Positions 34,370 through 45,279 of a DNA stretch of 64,000 nucleotides are shown here, in pieces. The stretch spans positions 744,001 to 808,000 of the forward strand of contig JAULSU010000004.1 in NCBI GenBank assembly GCA_030512335.1, written 5' to 3'. A program made the position numbers and the translations under genes. The number at the start of each line of letters is the position of its first letter. Position 1 is the first letter of the stretch. The stretch comes from Immersiella caudata. Lineage: Eukaryota; Ascomycota; Sordariomycetes; Sordariales; Lasiosphaeriaceae. The notes below the pieces were generated by a model. That model was not told the origin of the DNA, searched no databases, and saw nothing but the letters and a program-made list of their open reading frames with translations.

Positions 34370-35500
34370 TCATCTCCCTCCCCTCGCCTCCAGCCTCAGT
34401 TCAAATCCCCCCGCATACTTGTGAGCTGTCACCCCTTGTTTCTCCAACTTGAGCCAGCTCTCCGCATTCTGCTTGACGCTCTCCTCCAACTTTGTCCACC
34501 CATCCTGTCCCATCCGCCGCAATAATTCTTCTCCCTGCTCAACAGGCACATTGGTGTCATCCCAGCCTGTGTTTTTCACCTTTGCCAACTGTTCTCGACG
34601 CTCCGGAAACAGGTGCCCCAAAATCTCGGCCACCTTGAACCAACTGTACCGATCCCCGAACGCATATATCCTCTCCCGATCGACCCTCGGCGGAGTTGCC
34701 AGCACCGCGACGTACAACAACCCAACGTCGCGACAATCTACGTGCCACTGGGGCCTCATCATGTCCAGCACGTCAACATACTTGTTTTCCCACACCCATT
34801 GCACCATTCCGGCTGTCGACGGAATACCTTGGTTCTTGGGATCCAAACATTCCCCCATCACCGTATCCGGCAGTATCGCACTAAACGCAAACCCTGGCTT
34901 CTCTCTACTCACCCACTCCCACACTCCCTTCTCGACCAACGTCTTGAGCGCCATAAACCCTGCCATCCCTTTTTCCTCCGCCGGCACGCTCTTATCCCTC
35001 GCCAGCTCCACCGCTTCGTCGTTCCAACTATCACCCGTCAACTTCACACCTCGTTTCGTCCCAGGTGTCCATGCTGCCCACGCTGACGACGTAAACACAA
35101 ACGACTCCACCGTCCCCGCCCGCCTCGCCGCCTCTAGCAAGTCAACCTGCCATTTCAACTCCTCCGCAGCAGACTCATCCGCATCTTGCACGCCCAAGTC
35201 CGTGGCTCCAACGACGTGCGCAATCGCGGAGACGCCCTTGACCGCTGCGTCCCAGGTTCCCGGGGCGCTGACGTCGGGGATTTCATGGAGTGAGAAGCGG
35301 GAGGAGTGGCCGTGGCGGGTGGTGTACAGGGAGGTGAGATAGGAGGAGCGGGAGAGGGAACGAACGGTTCCACGGACGCGGTAGCCGTAGGCGAGGAGTT
35401 GGTCGGTTACGTGGGAGGCGATGAGGCCGTTGGCTCCGGTTGCGAGGACGAGGGAGTCGAGGGGGAGGAGGGGGTTGGCGAGAGGGTTAGAGGTCGGCAT
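34370..35500 (-). CDS. Extended SDR / NAD(P)-dependent reductase-like, catalytic Tyr replaced by Phe
   Basis: This is a single-exon gene for 376 aa, similar to the GRE2/dihydroflavonol-reductase-like extended short-chain dehydrogenases. The Rossmann motif is LVLATGANGLIASHVTDQLL (TGxxGxxxxH type), followed by a substrate-loop region (AIAHVVGATDLGVQDADESA) and SFVFTSSAWAAWTP, with the catalytic-Ser region. In family members the active-site motif is YxxxK, typically read as YAASKTEAE. Here the aligned segment is GFMALKTLVEK, so the Tyr is Phe and the Lys is kept. The rest of the fold (FSAILPDTVMGECLDPKNQG, WHVDCRDVGLLYVAVL) is intact. It may be catalytically impaired, use another proton donor or serve a binding role. 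The upstream region contains no obvious cluster partner. Confidence 0.85.
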   Translation of the reverse strand: MPTSNPLANPLLPLDSLVLATGANGLIASHVTDQLLAYGYRVRGTVRSLSRSSYLTSLYTTRHGHSSRFSLHEIPDVSAPGTWDAAVKGVSAIAHVVGATDLGVQDADESAAEELKWQVDLLEAARRAGTVESFVFTSSAWAAWTPGTKRGVKLTGDSWNDEAVELARDKSVPAEEKGMAGFMALKTLVEKGVWEWVSREKPGFAFSAILPDTVMGECLDPKNQGIPSTAGMVQWVWENKYVDVLDMMRPQWHVDCRDVGLLYVAVLATPPRVDRERIYAFGDRYSWFKVAEILGHLFPERREQLAKVKNTGWDDTNVPVEQGEELLRRMGQDGWTKLEESVKQNAESWLKLEKQGVTAHKYAGGFELRLEARGGR

Positions 35501-36301
35501 GGCTGATTTTTTGATGGATTAGCAACTGGTCCGAGATGAGGTTCCCGATGGTCGATACTACGCAATTGCAAAAAACAGTTGGGGGTGCCCGGGGATGTTG
35601 ATCAAGGTCACATGCAAATGGGCTTGCTAGTCATGATGGCAAGCGACTCTGAGCTATTGGTGTCGGTCGCGTATCAGCCCGAGCTTAATAAATCCCTAGA
35701 TCCGGTTCAATTTGCCGGATCTGCAAAAACCCCCCCGCCCCTCTGATCGTGCGGGAGCGGGAACTATGTATCGGGCCGTCTGCCAGGTCGGGGAGCTCCG
35801 AGATCGGTTTGGATGGGGTCCCTCCGCCCTTCCAAAAATCTTGCTGTTCAAAGAGAACATGGGCAACTCACCATCGAGCTAACTTTTGGCAAGATACTGA
35901 AGTTTCAGAGATCGGCCTCGCACTTGTGCTGTTTAACATTAGAGCAGACTCGTTCCTCGCGGGTTGCCCCTGAGTGGTGCGGGAAAGGGGTAGACCTAAC
36001 CCTGGCTCTGACCGCCCAACCCCTTTGTCTCTATTGTTGTTCAGATCTCACGACCGCTGAGGTAATCCGAATGATCATTGGGAATGGCGGTGATGTTGTT
36101 CCTGGAACGAAATATCTGGTAAGCGAGCGCAGAAATCATGGGTTTGTGTTTAAAAGTGCAGGCTCCCCAAGACCGACATGAGTTGAAGGATCCGGGGTAG
36201 TCATCGCGAGTTTTCTGCGCCTCTGTCTTCAATACTCACTCCTGGGTATCTTGGACAAGGTACGAAAAACTCGAACTCCGTTTATCTATAAACATACCAA
36301 A
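35501..36301. other. Intergenic region, nothing recognised
   Basis: Divergent upstream regions of the SDR-like gene and the 36302 gene. No conserved blocks are seen. Confidence 0.45.
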
Positions 36302-36751
36302 ATGATGTGCCGCAGATGCGTCCCCAAGCACCCCTGGTGCTCCTGCACCGCCGACAAGCGCGAGAAACTCGTGGGTTCTAATCCCATGGACCCCCCCGAT
36401 TGCCCGTACCACACCTCCATCACCAACTATGGCACCGACTCTTTCAACCCCACCGACGATGACTTTGTCGACATCCTGCCTCAACGTGAGCAGGATGCCA
36501 TCGCCAACGCCCTGGATTCCTACCCCTTTGCCGAAGCTCGGCGGGAGCACTGCTCCCAGTACCGCAACCTCTGGCGCTTCAAGTCACATACCACAAATGG
36601 CCTTGAGCAACTCTGTCCCGAGAGGCGAGGCGCGGAGTGCCGCAATCGGCCGGGGGCTCGCACGCATTACTTTCCCTGGGGCCGCCTGTGCGGGCACTGC
36701 GTCATCTCGGGGGGGGGGGGGGGGTTGGTCAGCGTAGAACCATCCCGTTGA
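36302..36751 (+). CDS. Hypothetical Cys-rich protein ending in a G16-coded glycine tract
   Basis: Not a recognised family. The frame is open from an upstream Met at 36251, but MMCRRCVPKHPWCSC at 36302 is a likelier start because a cluster of Cys (CRRC, PWCSC, PPDCPYH) follows at once, suggesting a metal-binding or disulfide motif. The middle is acidic (PTDDDFVDILPQREQDAI) and later Cys occur as EHCSQ, QLCPE, AECRN and LCGHC. The last residues before the stop are Gly encoded by a run of 16 G (36709-36724). In another frame the sequence continues past the tract without a stop for about 80 codons (QRRTIPLKVVVLQMAEADDI). Tract length therefore decides where the protein ends. No signal peptide is seen. 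Confidence 0.45.
   Translation: MMCRRCVPKHPWCSCTADKREKLVGSNPMDPPDCPYHTSITNYGTDSFNPTDDDFVDILPQREQDAIANALDSYPFAEARREHCSQYRNLWRFKSHTTNGLEQLCPERRGAECRNRPGARTHYFPWGRLCGHCVISGGGGGLVSVEPSR
36709..36724 (+). repeat. Poly(G) tract of 16
   Basis: An uninterrupted G run lies in the 3' part of the 36302 reading frame. One-base length changes would switch between a stop at 36751 and a longer C-terminus. Confidence 0.95.
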
Positions 36752-37873
36752 AGGTTGTTGTGCTTCAAATGGCTGAGGCGGATGATATCCGGCGGTGGGG
36801 GATGGGGGGCTTGCCGAGGGACTGGCCCAAGGGCCTCCCGGTTCGCTCTTGGAGGAGGAGATTGCCCATACTATTGCGGCGCGTCCGGCCGGATGCGCGG
36901 ATGGTAAGTTCTTCGTTTAGATTCATACCAGGCCTCTTCGCCATGGTGATGGGTGGGTTATTGACGTGGATGGGTCGGCTGTCTTTGTACTTCCCGGTGC
37001 GTTGGACGGCGAGAAAAGGGTTCCGCCACAGCTAGGTACGGCACCGGGCACATCTCAGGGCAAGAGTTTTGTCAGGGCAAGAGTTTTGCGGGTTTGAAAC
37101 ATGCTTGGGGCTCCATTTTGGATCTAAGAGGTAACCCTCCAGTTAATGGCCGCTTTTGCAGTTAGTTTGAAGTTAAAAAAATGATGACCAAGAAGCTGCG
37201 CAACACGCTCCTTCCCTATCCAGAGCGAATGGGAAATTACCTTAGGTATTTACCATACAAATTTGACATGCAACCCATGGAAACTGGCTTGCAGGCCTTG
37301 CACCGTTTGTCTGCTACTTACCGCCCGTTGCTAAGTACCGTCGGTTTCTCTCACCGACCAAACAATGCTACTGTTCTCAGATTGTGCTACACTGCAGTTT
37401 TTTTCAACACCGCCCAATCGCATTTCGGCCACAAAGTTATTCGCCGTCGCACAAAGGAAAGATCCCCGCATGGGCCAATCTTTCAACGTTCCGAGTCTGT
37501 CGACCTCAATGCCGGCCGGCCAATTTATCTCGGCATACAGCCGAAACTGACAGCGAGCCGCCATTCATCCATCCCGAATACCACCCCAGCTATTGAACGG
37601 CAGCAGCAGCAACGATGTTCGGCACTGTACTTGTAGACGCTTCCCCTCACCCGCGCGTCTCCATGACCGAGCCGAGTGTACTTCTTCCCAGGGTCCCGTC
37701 GGGTGCCTTTTCCGATGTTTACTCGATGTCGCGTTTCCACTCCTTCCTTCCCCGATTTCCAGATCGCGCCAACCTGGTCCTCGAATCCCTTTCAACATCA
37801 TCAAATTCAAGGTCTAATCCTCTCCAACAAATCCCCCTAATTTGGCTGTCTCTCAGACCAGAAAACCGCCAAA
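36752..37873. other. Intergenic region, nothing recognised
   Basis: Short overlapping frames only. It contains the promoter of the sugar transporter. A continuation of the 36302 frame beyond the G tract could extend to about 37035. Confidence 0.4.
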
Positions 37874-39537
37874 ATGACCCTCCCAACCCGCGACACCCCC
37901 TTCCGCCGCAACCTCCACTGCTTCCTCATCTGCCTCCTCATGTCCCTCGCCAACCTCCAATACGGCTACGACACCGCCACCATCGCCGCCTTCCAAGCCA
38001 TGCGCGGCTTCCTCCAAGTCTTTGGCTACCGCGATCCTGCTCTCCCTGCAGGATGGGGCATCGAACCCACCCACCAACAGCTCATCACCTCCTTCATGAA
38101 TGTCGGTACCATGTTCGGGGTTCTCTTCACCGCTCCGTTTTCTCGCCTGCCGTTTGGAGGACGGAAACCGGGGATATGGTTCGGGACGTTGATTTGCTTT
38201 GTGGGGGTGGCGGTTCAGATGGGCACGGAGAGTATCGCGGGTGTTTGTATTGGACGGGCGTTGATCGGTGTGGCGAATGCGTTCTACATCACCTTTGCGA
38301 ATGTCTACGTGAGTGAGTCCGCGCCGAGGCATCTGAGGGCTGTGAATGGGGGTTTGTTTGGGATCATGCCGACATTTGGGGGCATGTTTGGGACGATTAC
38401 GGTGTATCTTGCCAAGAACATCGACTCGAAGCTGTGCTATCAGATTCCGCTGGCGTGTTTGTTTGTGGTGCCAACGGTGCTGAGCGGTTTTATCTTGTTT
38501 GTGCCCGAGTCGCCGAGGTGGTTGTTGATCAAGGGGAGGGAGGAGGAGGCGGAGAGGGCGTTGAGGTCGTTGAGGGGGAATGCGGTGTCGGAGGAGCAGC
38601 TGCAGGAGGAGTTTGTGGAGATGGTTAGGGGGATTGAGGAGGAGAAGGCGCTGGCGAGGGGGGCGAGTTGGAAGGAGATGTGGCAGGGGGCGAATCTGCG
38701 AAGGACGATTCTTTGCATTGGAGTGTACTCTTCAAGGGCGGCGAGTGGACTATGGGTGTTTATTGCGTATGGGGTGAGTTTGAGTCCGGGATGTTTTGGT
38801 GACGGGAGTGGTGCTGACTGTCGCAGACGTATTTCTTCCAGCAGGCTGGCGTCAAGGACCCTTTCGCTATGTCGATGTATACCTTTGCCGCAGGCATCAT
38901 CGGGACGATCTTTGCCATCTGGTGCTCGTACCAGTACCTTGGGCGCCGGCCCATGGTTCTATTTGGCACAACGGGCGCGGTGATCTGCATGTTCGCTGCC
39001 GCTCTTGGCGGGACCATCGCACCGGGCTCGCCAGAAGCCTCAAAGAACTTTATGGCATGGAACGTCATATACAGCGTGGTCTACGGTGGATTTGCCGCCA
39101 CTATCGCCTGGCCCATCTCTGCCGAGGTCGTCAACTCGAGACTGCGTGTCTTGACTCTGTCTGTTGCCACCGGCATCGACTACATCTTCGCTTGTAAGTC
39201 AAACCTTGACTAGAATCCCGAGGGTGTCTGCTAACCCAGAACAGGGCTCATCGCTTTCTGCTCCCCCTACTTCATCAACCCCAAGGTCCTAAACTGGGGC
39301 ATGAAGTACTGCTGGTTGTGGGCCGGAGCAAACGTTGTAACTCTCATCTTCTTCTACTTCCTGCTTCCGGAGATGAAGGGGCGCTCGCTCGAGGAGATTG
39401 ACGAGATGTTTGAGAAGCGCGTCAGCGTCAAGGACTTTGCGACGTACGAATGCGAGTGCACGAGGAAGGCACACGAGATTGTTACACAGAAGACTCTTGA
39501 GACGAGCGTCTTGCATTCGGAACACAAGGAAGAGTGA
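37874..39537 (+). CDS. MFS sugar transporter (hexose/maltose permease-like)
   Basis: This is a plasma-membrane proton-coupled sugar transporter of the major facilitator superfamily. Exons are 37874-38773, 38827-39193 and 39245-39537, giving 519 aa with all junctions in phase. The start context is AAAATGACC. Twelve hydrophobic segments are expected. Signature regions include LANLQYGYDTATIAAFQAMR in TM1, the loop RLPFGGRKPG, GRALIGVANAFYITFANVYV, ESAPRHLRA, PESPRWLLIKGREEEAERAL, a shortened YSVVYGGFAATIAWPISAEV, and the C-terminal LPEMKGRSLEEIDEMFE. These match the sugar-porter family, close to fungal alpha-glucoside/hexose carriers. Substrate specificity cannot be read. The gene is intact, in contrast to its downstream neighbour. 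Confidence 0.93.
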
Positions 39538-39914
39538 GGGTCAGTTGGAGACTCGAGGAGTTTGAGAGGCTTGGCGGCTTGAATAGTTTCGGGACTGGGA
39601 CAAGATTATCTCCGTACCAACGCCTCGAGGCCGGAAGCAAACGGCTGTGACGCACACATGCGCTTGACAGACGCCCTCGGCTAACATGGGAACTGATGAA
39701 AACCATGACGCCAAGAACTTTTAATAACCAAAGCTTTGAGCTTCTTCGTTTTGCAGATATATTTTACACCTCTTTGTACATTTTACTCAAATTGCACCAC
39801 CGCCCCTTCCTCCTAATCGTTCGTTTGTAAATCCGGATATCAACTACTCTCGCTCAAATATCGACTCGAGCATTCCGCTACAGCGTAGCCTTCGTATTTC
39901 GAAATCCCGTCGCC
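39538..39914. other. Intergenic region, nothing recognised
   Basis: 3' region of the transporter and upstream region of the ankyrin pseudogene. Confidence 0.5.
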
Positions 39915-41723
39915 ATGGACTCCCCTCAGCCGCAGAGCGACAGAAACATGACTGGGCGCTGCCCAAGCGAGATTCTTCTCATGATTGGGGCTTGCCTTCA
40001 GAACCTCGACGACAGACCCGAGGCGTATACGTCTATGCTTGCTAAATTAGCCCGCACTTGCCAACTGCTTCACTCGCCTTTCGAAGATGAACTCTACAAG
40101 TGCGGTGTCCAACATCAAGGGTCATCAGTAATGGTCTGGGCCGCCTCGGAGGGCGTGATCCCGACGATGGAGAAAGCCATATCCCGCAGCGCCTTCGTCG
40201 ACACCAAAGGCCAACATAGACAGACGCGACTCAAGCTTCTGTCCAAGAAGCTGCCCAAAACATACCCTACAGCACCATGGGTTTCTGTAGATCATGGCCG
40301 GCTACGGGATTTGTCCCGAATTGACGGAACCGCACTCCATTATACCGCAGCAAATGGGCAGGATGCCGCCGTCGCCTGGTTGCTTGACCAGGGATCGTCT
40401 CTTGAGCGGCTCCGTTGCCATGCGCCGTTGTAAACTCGAGGAATTATGGCAGCTGTTGCATTTGAGCATTTGTAAGTTTCTTTCCCATCCCCTGACCTGC
40501 ACTGTCTCCTCGCATTTGCATTGGATACGAAAGCCGATGGTGAACTTGAACAGACCAAGGGAATACCAGCACCGCCAAACTGCTCATCGATAGGGGAGCT
40601 ACCCTGTCAATGGGCGGTACAGCCGGAACTGTTTTAAACAGTGCATGACATCTCAGCGCAAGACTGGGAAACATTGAGCTCGCGCGATTCCTCACGGACA
40701 ACTACGGGGGAATCATCCTCTTCAGGCTAGCCAACGGCGACACGGCGCTCCATTCAGCGGCCTGTGCAGCAAACTCCACTGAAGAAGAGGCTGCACCGCC
40801 GCTGTCAGAACTTGTCAGGTTCCTGTTGAAGGCCGGGATAGGGTTGAACGGGGACACCCGTGCGGGCGATCTATCAATGGGAAAGCGAAGAAGGACTCCC
40901 GTTGCGGCACTCTGGACACCATTTGATTTAGCCAGGGTGTATCACAGCTAGCAGGTGGTGCTGTTTTTGACAGAAGAGGGGGCTACGTCCACGGACCGTG
41001 AGCTTTGCGTCGACAGCTTGCTCACCGCAGGACCGCCATGGTTCCCCTGGAGACTGGATACTGCCTATAGTTTCGTCAACAACGCGAGACTCGAGCTTAT
41101 ACGACGGTTTTTGGACAAGAGGCGCCCTTGGCATACGCTCTACTTCTGGGAACACCGGAGCACCCTAAACTGCCCATTCGCGCCCGAAGGGAAGCCTCGG
41201 GCGGGGATGTCTTGTTGTACCATCTCAAAGTTCCACTCAAAGGGCATGACTTTGGAGCCGCGCTGCTACTCCTCAACCATGCTGGCGACCGCCTTCCATC
41301 GAAGCGCAGCGAGCTTGAGGGGCTGCTCCTGCTCGTGGTCCATCGCGAAAAGGACTTTCCCTGCGACAGCTCCCCACTGCACACCGAGCAAAGGCAGCAT
41401 ATAGTACAGAGACTGGTCAAGCAGGGGGCCCGCCTAAAGGCCCGCATAGACTGGCATCACACTCCCTACGCCTTGAGATAGGAGCCCCAGCCAACAAAAC
41501 TATCGCATCGGGATACACGCCCCTTCACCACACACTGCTTCCACTGAGGTCGGACCCGATCGATATCCTCAGGTCCGGATGGGGCCGCAGAGCCGTAAAC
41601 AGGTCTCCGGGTCCCCTGTTTGGGACGATGAAGCTCCTTCTGGAACACTCGGCATCACTCGATATCCCCGACAGGAAAGGGCGGATGCCAGTAGATTGGG
41701 CCATCGGGTTAACCGAGCAATGA
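39915..41723 (+). pseudogene. Ankyrin-repeat protein, multiply interrupted
   Basis: The N-terminus is MDSPQPQSDRNMTGRCPSEI plus a helical segment (MLAKLARTCQLLHSPFEDEL), an F-box-like start common in fungal ankyrin proteins. Ankyrin units follow: DGTALHYTAANGQDAAVAWL, TAKLLIDRGATLSMGG, HLSARLGNIELARFLTDNYG, NGDTALHSAACAANSTEEEA, KLLLEHSASLDIPDRKGRMP. The frame is broken by TAA at 40431-40433, TGA at 40646-40648 and TAG at 40949-40951, plus frameshifts near 41115 (before PLAYALLLGTPEHP) and near 41480 (before GAPANKTIASGYTPLHH). A GTAAGT-type intron begins near 40470 but its acceptor is out of phase. At least two of the stops are explicable as C-to-T in Gln codons. The gene clearly once encoded roughly 550-600 residues. 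Confidence 0.75.
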
Positions 41724-42244
41724 GACGCTGTCTTTAGGTGTTATGGGCTGGACGCGCTGGAAGTTTGACTGAAGAATGTGGAGCCGGGATGCGTGTCGGA
41801 GGAGGGCTTGCGTCGGGGGTCTGCTGTGTTGGAGAAGCTTGGGAGGGCATTGGCTTGAGATGTGGTAACCGGCAGGAGATTCAAGGGGGTTGCTGAATTG
41901 TTTAGCGTCCAATTTCAGCATTTCGCAGTGTATTCTAGCACGCTATATCACGGGGCCGGTATCCATTTGATGTCAATCAGACGTGTGCGAGGGGCGTTGA
42001 CATTGCCACCAGCCCCACGGAGAGTACTACGTGGCTATTGAACCCCGTCCTCCAGACCTCCAGACCCCAAACATGTCCCTGCCCACTGCAACAGTGCCGA
42101 GTCCCCAGATCGCAAGTCTTTCCTTCGCACCAGCATCCTCAACTGGGAAGGACTATGGATCCAGGCAGGCAGTTGAACTACACCCAACTTTAGTCAGCCT
42201 CCCCGTGCGTGCAACCTCCCACTCTTGAATAAGGGAAAACCCAC
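41724..42244. other. Intergenic region, nothing recognised
   Basis: 3' flanks of two convergent genes. No coding blocks are seen. Confidence 0.5.
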
Positions 42245-42508
42245 TTAGCACTCCCTCCAACCAGCGCCATGGCTCTCACAGCACTCCTTGAACTTTTCAA
42301 TCTGATCGCCATAGGGGTCCATAAAGTACTCGGCCCAGTGCGAACAGTAACAATCTTCGTCGGCTCCGACCTTGCCGCCGCACTTCTTGCTCAGCTGCCA
42401 GTCCTTTTCGGAGCTCTCTCGGGTGATGCACCGGTAGGCGTTGGAGCCGCACGCCGAGGTGAGGGTGGCGGAGAAGAGGAGGGTGGTGAGAAGGGCGATG
42501 ATCTTCAT
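42245..42508 (-). CDS. Small secreted cysteine-rich peptide, 87 aa, 8 Cys
   Basis: A single-exon gene of unknown family. A signal peptide (MKIIALLTTLLFSATLTSA) is followed by a mature peptide of about 68 residues with eight Cys spaced as C-x6-C-x15-C-x9-C-x1-C-x18-CC-x9-C. Blocks are CGSNAYRC, KKCGGKVGADEDCYC, EKFKECCESHGAGWREC. Eight Cys would allow four disulfides, typical of apoplastic effector candidates or small antimicrobial/wall proteins of fungi. The adjacent Cys pair recalls but does not match the hydrophobin pattern. A TATA-like element lies about 100 nt upstream. It is intact. Function is unknown. Confidence 0.75.
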   Translation of the reverse strand: MKIIALLTTLLFSATLTSACGSNAYRCITRESSEKDWQLSKKCGGKVGADEDCYCSHWAEYFMDPYGDQIEKFKECCESHGAGWREC

Positions 42509-42604
42509 GTTGAAGTGCTAGTATTGGTAATTTGGGATAGAGATGGAATCTGAGGGTGTTGATGGAGAGGAGGAGGAAGTTTGGAGGTTGAGGGGGAGGC
42601 AGGG

Positions 42605-42612
42605 CTTTATAG
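42605..42612 (-). promoter_or_regulatory. TATA-like element upstream of the 8-Cys secreted peptide
   Basis: The reverse strand reads CTATAAAG about 97 nt upstream of the start codon at 42508. This is inferred from motif and spacing. Confidence 0.45.
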
Positions 42613-43823
42613 ACATGCGTCGTGGACGTTTGGTGGGTTGCCCTTGATACTTGAGATACCTATGACGATCCCCTCAGACAAGATCGTCAATGTCTTTGAG
42701 CGAGTCTCGCAATGGCCAGGGCAAGCCTCCGCAAGTTCCTGGGGAATGCTGAGTCTAAGACAACCCCATCTCTCACACAATCGATTCGATCGACGTCCCG
42801 GTCTTGACTCTGCGGAGTTGGAAGTATGTCTAGGGGTACTAAGCTTTCGATAACTTATGTTCATGGACTACAAATGTTATTTTCCCGCCAAGCAACAGTC
42901 ACAGTTGCACTCTGCCTCAATTGGAATTTCCTGGAAAACTGTTCTTCAAATGCCAACCTCTGGACCTGACTGAACTAGCACCCTCCCTAAAGAGCCACAC
43001 GCAACGCCCCGAGGCATCCCGCCGTCTAGATGGCCCTGGAGGGATGGTAAACAACCCGGTAGGACGAGCTAATAACGCCTGGGCCGGCCCGAACACTCTG
43101 TGTTGCCAGTGACAGATTCACCCGAGACAAGGGCTGAGAAGCACAACGATCGCGATGTTTGATATGGGAGGTCAGAAGTAGTCGCATAAAGCTACGAAAT
43201 GGCGGTGTGAAGAGACTCAAATGAGGTCGTTGAGACTGTGTGAATTGTTTACATTCGTGTCACGCTGTCTTGGCGGGGGCCCCTGAACCCCTTTTATGGG
43301 GCAGGTCTGACAAAGCCCCTGAATTGACCTGGGGAGAATGCCGCAACTTGCTTCCCCAGTCCGTCGAGGAATGGAGCCATGCATCGATTTCGGTCTTTGC
43401 AAAGACACTGACCTATTTCCGAGGTCCCCCACACAATGGGGTCATTGCTGGTGTCGGAAAGGCACTCCGCCACGCGGATACGCCTCTGAGCGAATACGCA
43501 CTTACGACGTCTGAGGGCCTAACGCGACAGAACAACGCCTGACTACTTTCCCCGCTCTTGATGCTTACAATTGGTGCGTATTGGCAATTTCCGCTCCCGG
43601 CAGCCTGGTTCCGACGGTGATGGCTGTAGCGGAAACGCCCACTGGGTCCATTCCTGTCGTCGACGTTTGTTTCTTGTCCAATTACCTTGTCCATTGTCAG
43701 TGCTATTTGGAATAGAATTTGCAATGGAGAACAACCGTACGCAGTGCACCGCCCAAACCCCCGACCGAATGCGGCAATTCAATCATCATTTTCTCTTTGT
43801 GTGTTACTCCTCCTGCATTCGAC
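42613..43823. other. Gene-free stretch
   Basis: Divergent upstream regions of the secreted peptide and the alpha/beta hydrolase. Only short frames without family resemblance. Confidence 0.45.
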
Positions 43824-45083
43824 ATGGCTTCCCTCGTAATCGCCCTCGTCTTGGCTGCCGTGAGCGTCAAGAAAGGCAGAGCGTCACCCACAGACAACAA
43901 CCCAGCCTGCGTTGATCTCGAGATTCCCATCAGCGTCAACCAAACCGCCGCAAAATGGCTCCAGCCAGAAGTTGACAGCACCTACGACGCCGTAGACTGG
44001 ATCCGCTACCAGACCACCCGCACCACCCCTAAACCCAACGAGTCATACCTCGGCCCCATCGCCATCAACGAAACCTTTTCCATCAACGCCAAACTCTGCA
44101 TCCCCTCTCACGGGCCCAAGTCCAAAATCCTCCAAATCGCCACCCACGGTGCCGGCTTCGACAAGAGATACTGGGACGTCACCATCAAACCCGCCGAGTA
44201 CTCCTACCTCTACGCCGCCCTCACCCAAGGTTACTCCATCCTAACCTACGACCGCCTCGGCACCGGCCTCTCCTCCAAGCCCAACGCCTACACACCACCC
44301 AACTCCCCATCCACATCGAAATCCTCCGCCAACTCACCCTCCTCTCATCCTCCGGCTCCCTTCTACAGCACTCCAAACCCTCACCTCCTTCTCACCCTCG
44401 CAAACCCAACCCTCAACCTCCCAACTCCCTTCCCGCATCCTACATCCCCTCCAAAATAATCCACATCGGCCACTCCTTAGGCAGCATCATCTCCGTCAGC
44501 CTAGTCACCTCCTATCCCAATCTCAGCTCGGGACTCATCGCGACGGGATTCCTCCCGACGAAGACCAGCGCAGATTTTCCGCCCACGTTGAATATCAACA
44601 CCTGGGGCTTTGAATTTGCAAAGGAAAATGACTCCGTGAAATTCGCAAGGCATGGATCGGGATATATCGTGCAGGCGACAAAGGGGAATGTTGAACTGTC
44701 ATTCTTTGGGGAGAAGGAGTCGTCTGAGCCGGAGTTGTTGCAGCACGCGTGGGAAATTAGACAACCGGTGGGAGTTGGTGAGTTTACCTCACTGCTAGGC
44801 GCGATGGCGGGAGGTGGACCGATGAAAGAGGGGACGGGGCCGGGGGCGTTCAAGGGGGCGGTGCAGTTTGTGATTGGGGAGAAGGATTATGGAGGGTGCG
44901 GAGGGGATTGCAAGGGGATTTATGATTTGGAGGAGTTAAAGGCGACGTGGAAGGCGGCGAAAGGGCTGGGCGTTCATTTGCAGGGGGGGGGGGGGGGGGG
45001 CGGGACATGGGTTGACGTTTGCGAGGGATGCCAAGGGGGGGTATGCGGTGACGTTTGAGTTTTTGAAGGGACTTGGGTTGTGA
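43824..45083 (+). pseudogene. Alpha/beta hydrolase, two frame breaks (one at an 18-G tract)
   Basis: This looks like a fungal secreted or membrane-associated serine hydrolase of unknown substrate. It starts MASLVIALVLAAVSV (hydrophobic N-terminus) and reads IPISVNQTAAKWLQPEVDS, ILQIATHGAGFDKRYWDV, GYSILTYDRLGTGLSSKPNA. The frame then slips by one base in the ACACACCACCC stretch near 44291, continuing as TQLPIHIEILRQLTLLLSS and the nucleophile elbow IIHIGHSLGSIISVSLVTSY (GxSxG). After an acidic region (AVQFVIGEKDYGG) a run of 18 G (44983-45000) shifts the frame again, and the family's catalytic-His region (GHGLTFARDAKGGYAVTFEF) follows in another frame to a stop at 45081-45083. In the frame as it stands, translation instead ends at about 45058. 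Either indel may be a sequence error. Confidence 0.7.
44983..45000 (+). repeat. Poly(G) tract of 18 in the hydrolase 3' coding region
   Basis: The run separates VHLQ from the catalytic-His segment, and with 18 G the two are out of frame. The tract replaces what is normally a short PG-type loop in the family. Confidence 0.95.
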
Positions 45084-45279
45084 GGGTGGAGTTGGCGATC
45101 TAGATGTTGAAGAGGGACATTTGAAGGAAGAAGGCGTAATGGTAATGGGGGATATTCGGGACAAATGCATGGTGTTGGTCGTTTTCCACCCTCGAATTGG
45201 TCTGTCTTTCTAGAGTCTCAGGTAGTATCCAAGGAGTCCAAGGAAAATAAGTCCAGTCTCCCTTCAGACCACCCTTCAT
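45084..45279. other. Short convergent intergenic spacer
   Basis: 196 nt between the hydrolase and the membrane protein gene; no features seen. Confidence 0.5.

Noticed and set aside
34449..35342. 297-codon open frame on the plus strand
   Set aside because: Antisense to the single-exon SDR gene; Ser/Thr/Pro-rich shadow.
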